Assembly: GCA_003139255.1 (NCBI GenBank)
Contig: PLIG01000091.1
Coordinates: 29,303-63,019 of the forward strand
Direction of reading: 5' to 3'
Length of the DNA: 33,717 nt
Origin: Acidimicrobiaceae bacterium
GTDB lineage: Bacteria > Actinomycetota > Acidimicrobiia > Acidimicrobiales > UBA8190
Shown here: positions 30,559 to 33,717 of the stretch, piece after piece
Position numbering within the stretch: position 1 is the first letter of the stretch
How the letters are laid out: every line of letters begins with the position of its first letter
Notes under the pieces: generated by a model
What the model saw: the letters and a program-made list of their open reading frames with translations, nothing else
Databases searched by the model: none
Told to the model about the DNA's origin: nothing
Translations under genes and position numbers: made by a program

Positions 30559-31815
30559 TCAACGAGCCCTTCTGCCTCGCTTGGCCCTCGAGCGCGACTG
30601 CGCAACCTTCTTCGGCGGGGAGCCGTTCGGGCTAGAGCCCTTGGGTGACCCGCTCGCCGTCGGAGCGCTGCGTTCGGGAGCTCTGCCGGCAGGCTCATCC
30701 GGAGGACCTTGCGGGCGTCGGGTCGCTCCTGGCTGTCCGTCGTACCCGGAGGGTCCCCGCTTCGGTACGGCACTTGACGACGGGCCTTTCCCAGGTTCGG
30801 TCCCCGGCCTCTGGCTCATGTCAGTCTCGCGCTCGATCGCTGCGCGCCTCTCGCGTTGCTGGGCCTGCTGTTCGACCGCTCTCTTCTGGGCCTCGGCCAG
30901 CCGATCCATCACACTACGCCTGCGAGGTCTCGCCGTTTTACCCCCCCCTCCGGGCAACACCTCCTCTGATGCTCCGCCTGTTGCCGAGGGCTTCGCAAGC
31001 ACGCCCGACCGAAAGACGGCTTCTTGGATCCCGATGCGGCACAAGCTGGAGACAATGAAATAAACGTTCACTCCTGCTGCGATATTTATGTAAATCAGCG
31101 CGAACATAATGGGCATATAGCGCTGCATCATCTGTGCCTGTGGATTGGCTTGTGCCATTTGCGGGTTCCGGCTGTTCAGCTGCCTCGTCTGCAAGTACAT
31201 GAGTGCGATGGCCATCAGGATCAGCAGCGCGTAAGGCAGGGCCTGGGTGATGGAATGATGTCCCAGCACCTTCGAAGCGAGGTCGATCCCGAACGCGGGC
31301 ATCTTCCCGTGGTGGTTCAGCAGGCTCGCATACAGCTTCGTGCTGTGACCAATGTACCTAGGAGAAGCACACGGTCCGTGCTGACATAGAACCACCTTTC
31401 CCGCAGATGAACTGAAATAGTGCCCGTTCTTGACCGTATTGGTGAGGCCGCGGATCACGTCATACAGGATGATGAAGATCGGGAATTGGATCACCATCGG
31501 CAGACATCCACCGACCGGGTTGACCCCATGTTCCCGGTAGAGCTTCATCATTTCTTCGTTGAGGGTCTGCTTGTCACCCTTGTACTTCTGCTGCAACTTC
31601 TTCATCTCGGGGGCGAGCCTCTGCATCGCCACCATCGAGCGTGTGCTCTTCACCGTGAGCGGCGCCGTGATGATCATCACCACGACCGTGAGCAGGGCGA
31701 TCGCGATCGCGTAATTGGGGACGAGCGCGTAGAAGAACGCGATCAGCCAGGCCATCGCCTGGAACAACGGTTGGAACAGCTGGCCGAGCGTGCTAGCGAG
31801 CATCATGGCGGTCAT
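30559..31815 (-). CDS. yidC: Membrane protein insertase YidC
   Basis: YidC inserts membrane proteins alone or with SecYEG. The 418-residue protein has membrane segments near 18-50, 104-124, 190-209 and 233-258. Typical motifs are [43 protein letters not shown] and PIFIILYDV. Most family members have an Arg in the hydrophilic groove (in the TxxVRxxxxP helix); here that position reads Met ([10 protein letters not shown], 43-52). The C-terminal 140 residues are charged, with a coiled stretch ([20 protein letters not shown]) and a basic [11 protein letters not shown] end that may contact ribosomes. The ATG at 31815 overlaps the yidD stop (ATGA); an upstream frame to 31872 lies inside yidD. Confidence 0.94.
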   Translation of the reverse strand: MTAMMLASTLGQLFQPLFQAMAWLIAFFYALVPNYAIAIALLTVVVMIITAPLTVKSTRSMVAMQRLAPEMKKLQQKYKGDKQTLNEEMMKLYREHGVNPVGGCLPMVIQFPIFIILYDVIRGLTNTVKNGHYFSSSAGKVVLCQHGPCASPRYIGHSTKLYASLLNHHGKMPAFGIDLASKVLGHHSITQALPYALLILMAIALMYLQTRQLNSRNPQMAQANPQAQMMQRYMPIMFALIYINIAAGVNVYFIVSSLCRIGIQEAVFRSGVLAKPSATGGASEEVLPGGGGKTARPRRRSVMDRLAEAQKRAVEQQAQQRERRAAIERETDMSQRPGTEPGKGPSSSAVPKRGPSGYDGQPGATRRPQGPPDEPAGRAPERSAPTASGSPKGSSPNGSPPKKVAQSRSRAKRGRRAR

Positions 31816-32135
31816 CGCAGGCCGCCCTTCTGCGGTACCGGGTCCACCCCGTGCCCTCCCCACGGGTGACAACGACCGATCCGCCTCAGAGCCAGCACCC
31901 CGCCGGGCACGACGCCATGGCGTTCTATCGCCTCCAAGGCATACTCCGAGCAGCTAGGCAGGAAGCGGCACGGCGAGGGTCTCCCCGCTCGGGCCAGCTG
32001 GTAGAGCCGGATCATCGAGAGGGCCGCCCTACGCCCAAGCGCACTTCGCTCTTCCATGCTTGTTGTGACGTCCGAATGCCGCTTTCCAGGGCCATATGCG
32101 TTTTCGGTGCGCGTCGCGTCACTCTGCGTGTTCAT
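31812..32135 (-). CDS. yidD: Membrane protein insertion efficiency factor YidD
   Basis: YidD is a small membrane-associated protein that assists insertion. The signature [16 protein letters not shown] (55-70) is present, followed by [17 protein letters not shown]. The protein is 107 residues from the ATG at 32135, which overlaps the rnpA stop (ATGA). The family core starts near [11 protein letters not shown] (41), so the first 40 polar residues are an extension and a later start (Met27 or Met41) is possible. Its stop overlaps the yidC start. Confidence 0.93.
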   Translation of the reverse strand: MNTQSDATRTENAYGPGKRHSDVTTSMEERSALGRRAALSMIRLYQLARAGRPSPCRFLPSCSEYALEAIERHGVVPGGVLALRRIGRCHPWGGHGVDPVPQKGGLR

Positions 32136-32467
32136 CGGTGATCTTTCCGGCTCGCCGATGTCATCGCTAGTGCCACTTTCGTTTTGAGCTCCTCGTAGCT
32201 GAGCCCGCAGGCTTCACGGTCCACCGATACCAAGTAGGTGCCCGGTCTAAGTTCAGCTGCGAACTCGCTCACCGCTGCCCGCAGTCTGCGCCGTAAGCGA
32301 TTGCGCGTCACGGCATGTCCGACCCGACGTCCCACGGCATACCCGACACGCGGGACCGGTGAGGCATCAACGGTTGTGAACCTGACGCTCACAGGACCGC
32401 TGCGCGTCCCACGCGCCGCTTGGCGCAGCACCTGGAATGTGGAACGGCCCGAAACACGCCAGACCAC
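32132..32467 (-). CDS. rnpA: Ribonuclease P protein component
   Basis: RnpA is the protein subunit of RNase P, which trims tRNA 5' ends. The protein (111 aa) carries the conserved RNR motif in [16 protein letters not shown] (55-57 for RNR) and the preceding [13 protein letters not shown] strand. The open frame begins at 32812, but the GTG at 32467 has GGGAGA before it and gives the family N-terminus. It lies 17 bp after rpmH and overlaps yidD by ATGA, as in most bacteria. Confidence 0.93.
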   Translation of the reverse strand: MVWRVSGRSTFQVLRQAARGTRSGPVSVRFTTVDASPVPRVGYAVGRRVGHAVTRNRLRRRLRAAVSEFAAELRPGTYLVSVDREACGLSYEELKTKVALAMTSASRKDHR

Positions 32468-32484
32468 GGCATCTCCCGCCGCCG

Positions 32485-32619
32485 CTACGCGGAGAGACGC
32501 CGCCGGCCCTTCAGGCGGCGGGCACGGATGACGGCCCGGCCGGCACGTGTAGACATGCGGTGCCGGAAGCCGTGGTTCTTGGCCCGCCTGCGGGCGTGTG
32601 GTTGGTAAGTCCGCTTCAC
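32485..32619 (-). CDS. rpmH: 50S ribosomal protein bL34
   Basis: This 44-residue basic protein reads [18 protein letters not shown] at its N-terminus and ends [11 protein letters not shown], both diagnostic of bL34. The start is GTG at 32619, preceded by GAGAGGAAA, and the stop is TAG at 32485-32487. It is the first gene of the rpmH-rnpA-yidD-yidC-jag-rsmG unit and is transcribed away from dnaA, the universal arrangement. Confidence 0.97.
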   Translation of the reverse strand: MKRTYQPHARRRAKNHGFRHRMSTRAGRAVIRARRLKGRRRLSA

Positions 32620-33063
32620 TTTCCTCTCGTCCCTGGTTCTGTCGTCGTTCGATCAATACTGGCGCAAGAAGGCTTGCGGGGAGGCGCCATGTGCCGAGGC
32701 TCACCGCGGTACGCGCGGATACAACCTCACATGCTACGCGTCCGGTGACGCCTCTACCAGGTCGTCGGAGACTGCCCCGAGCATCGCTCGTTTCTTTGCG
32801 TCGTTGCCGCAACCGGAGATGCTTGGTGCACCTCGCTGATCACCACCTGGGCTCATGCGATCGCTAGCAGCGCCCCCTGGCCCGGTGTACCGTGCGTGTG
32901 ACCGGCGTTACCCCCCTGAAACGGGGTGATTCGGGTTCGGGGGTCCGACTTCCCCGGGGCCACCAGAGATCCCGTCCGAGGAAGGCCGGGACGAACTTTC
33001 GAGCAATCCACACCTGTGGATTTGCCTGTGGACATATCTGGCGACCGAAGGACGGAATCCCAG
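32620..33063. other. rpmH-dnaA intergenic region
   Basis: This 444-bp gap holds no gene. It must carry the divergent promoters of rpmH and dnaA, but I cannot pick them with confidence. Only a compact DnaA-box cluster near dnaA stands out. In actinobacteria the functional oriC usually lies between dnaA and dnaN, which is outside the window, so I do not call this gap the origin. Confidence 0.6.
33004..33035. promoter_or_regulatory. Cluster of three DnaA-box-like sites upstream of dnaA
   Basis: AATCCACA and TGTGGATT (33005-33012, 33015-33022) are perfect inverted copies separated by 2 bp, and a third site TGTGGACAT follows (33027-33035). They lie about 30-60 bp before the dnaA start, a place suited to autoregulation of dnaA by DnaA. 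Confidence 0.55.
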
Positions 33064-33717
33064 GTGAACGAGACCGACATCCTGTGGAAGCGCTGTACGG
33101 ACGTCCTGCGAGAGCAGGTGTCCGACGCAGCCTGGCGCACGTCGCTCGAGGGGCTCTCGTCTCAAGGTTTCGACGGCGACATGCTTCTTCTCGTAGCGCC
33201 CAACACCTGGGTCCGAGATCGGGTGGAAGGACGTTTCCTCGGGCTTATTGCCGCGGTTGCTTCGGATGTCGCGGAGCGTGAGGTGAGGGTCCGCCTCGAA
33301 GTCTCTCCCTCGCACCTGGCTTCTCGAGACGCCGGGGACGCTGAGCACTTGGCCGATCCCCCTGTGCCTGAACCGAGCCAGGGGCCACCGACGATTCCCG
33401 TCATGAGCGCGACGGTTCCCGCGGCGGACGCGAACCGCCAGAACACGGCGGGATCCTCACAGCGAGAGCGGTCACGGCACAGAACATGGGACGACGAACC
33501 CGCAGCCGGCAGGCTGAATCCGCGTTACACGTTCGATACCTTCGTCACCGGGTCCTCTAATCGTTTCGCCCACGCCGCCGCTTTGTCGGTCGCCGAAATG
33601 CCTACTCGCTCGTACAACCCGCTTTTCGTTCACGGTGGTGCTGGACTTGGCAAGACACACCTTCTGCATGCCATCGGTAACTATGTGCGGGAGAATTTTG
33701 CTGATCGACATTTACGT
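33064..33717 (+). CDS. dnaA: Chromosomal replication initiator DnaA, 3' end off the window
   Basis: DnaA opens the origin and loads DnaB. The visible 218 residues include domain I (about 1-80, starting [19 protein letters not shown] and with [13 protein letters not shown]) and a variable linker rich in Pro, Ser and Arg (about 85-148). The start of the AAA+ domain follows: [22 protein letters not shown]-type entry and Walker [10 protein letters not shown] (191-199). The start is GTG at 33064 and the frame is open to the window edge. DnaA boxes lie just upstream. Confidence 0.97.
   Translation, partial: MNETDILWKRCTDVLREQVSDAAWRTSLEGLSSQGFDGDMLLLVAPNTWVRDRVEGRFLGLIAAVASDVAEREVRVRLEVSPSHLASRDAGDAEHLADPPVPEPSQGPPTIPVMSATVPAADANRQNTAGSSQRERSRHRTWDDEPAAGRLNPRYTFDTFVTGSSNRFAHAAALSVAEMPTRSYNPLFVHGGAGLGKTHLLHAIGNYVRENFADRHLR

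Noticed and set aside
32620-33063. Chromosomal origin oriC in the rpmH-dnaA gap
   Set aside because: Only three DnaA-like boxes and no AT-rich unwinding element were seen; actinobacterial origins usually lie between dnaA and dnaN, beyond the window.
1-33717. tRNA, rRNA, CRISPR array, insertion sequence or prophage
   Set aside because: No cloverleaf-like sequences, regular repeat-spacer units, transposase motifs or phage structural genes were seen; the only mobile element supported is the intein.

Overview
The window is about 34 kb of GC-rich chromosome that ends inside dnaA. It carries the classic actinobacterial origin-flanking block. The gene set (DUF5318-PadR-ino1, DUF6049-murJ, a CwlM-like protein, PhoPR-like regulators, DUF929, VKOR) points to Actinomycetota. 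The untypical YidC, the missing sigM and the gene order suggest a deep-branching member such as Acidimicrobiia, but this is inference from gene content only. No rRNA, tRNA, transposase or CRISPR array was seen, and almost every gene is housekeeping.

Layout from left to right. (1) 1-2329: an OpuC-type ABC importer, with two permease genes on the minus strand divergent from the ATPase-CBS gene. (2) 2426-5076: a small hypothetical gene and a PhoP/PhoR-like two-component pair. (3) 5239-9938, minus strand: the rpsF-ssb-rpsR-rplI-dnaB replication/ribosome cluster. dnaB is interrupted in its P-loop by a full-length intein with class 3 (W-C-T) hallmarks. (4) 10128-14877, minus strand: panB, then (reading in transcription order from 14877) DUF5318, a DUF929 thioredoxin-fold protein, a VKOR, a UbiE/MenG methyltransferase and a UbiA-like membrane protein. 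The last four could form a disulfide-formation and quinone unit. (5) 15157-16949: a PadR regulator overlapping ino1, behind a promoter full of nested palindromes. (6) 16963-26182: CCA/poly(A) polymerase on the minus strand, then DUF6049, murJ, degV, a small membrane protein, trxB, trxA and a CwlM-like pseudo-amidase on the plus strand. (7) 26394-32619, minus strand: parB, parA, rsmG, jag/khpB, yidC, yidD, rnpA and rpmH, with a parS-like site between parA and rsmG. (8) 32620-33717: the rpmH-dnaA intergenic region with clustered DnaA boxes, and the 5' part of dnaA.

Many genes overlap by ATGA or a few bases, which implies translational coupling. Several starts sit 6-7 nt behind a TANNNT box, which implies leaderless mRNAs. 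The strongest leads are the class 3 DnaB intein, a 15-bp-stem hairpin that occludes the rsmG start, the palindromic PadR/ino1 control region, the catalytically degenerate CwlM-like protein that has no canonical start codon, and a YidC lacking the usual groove arginine.
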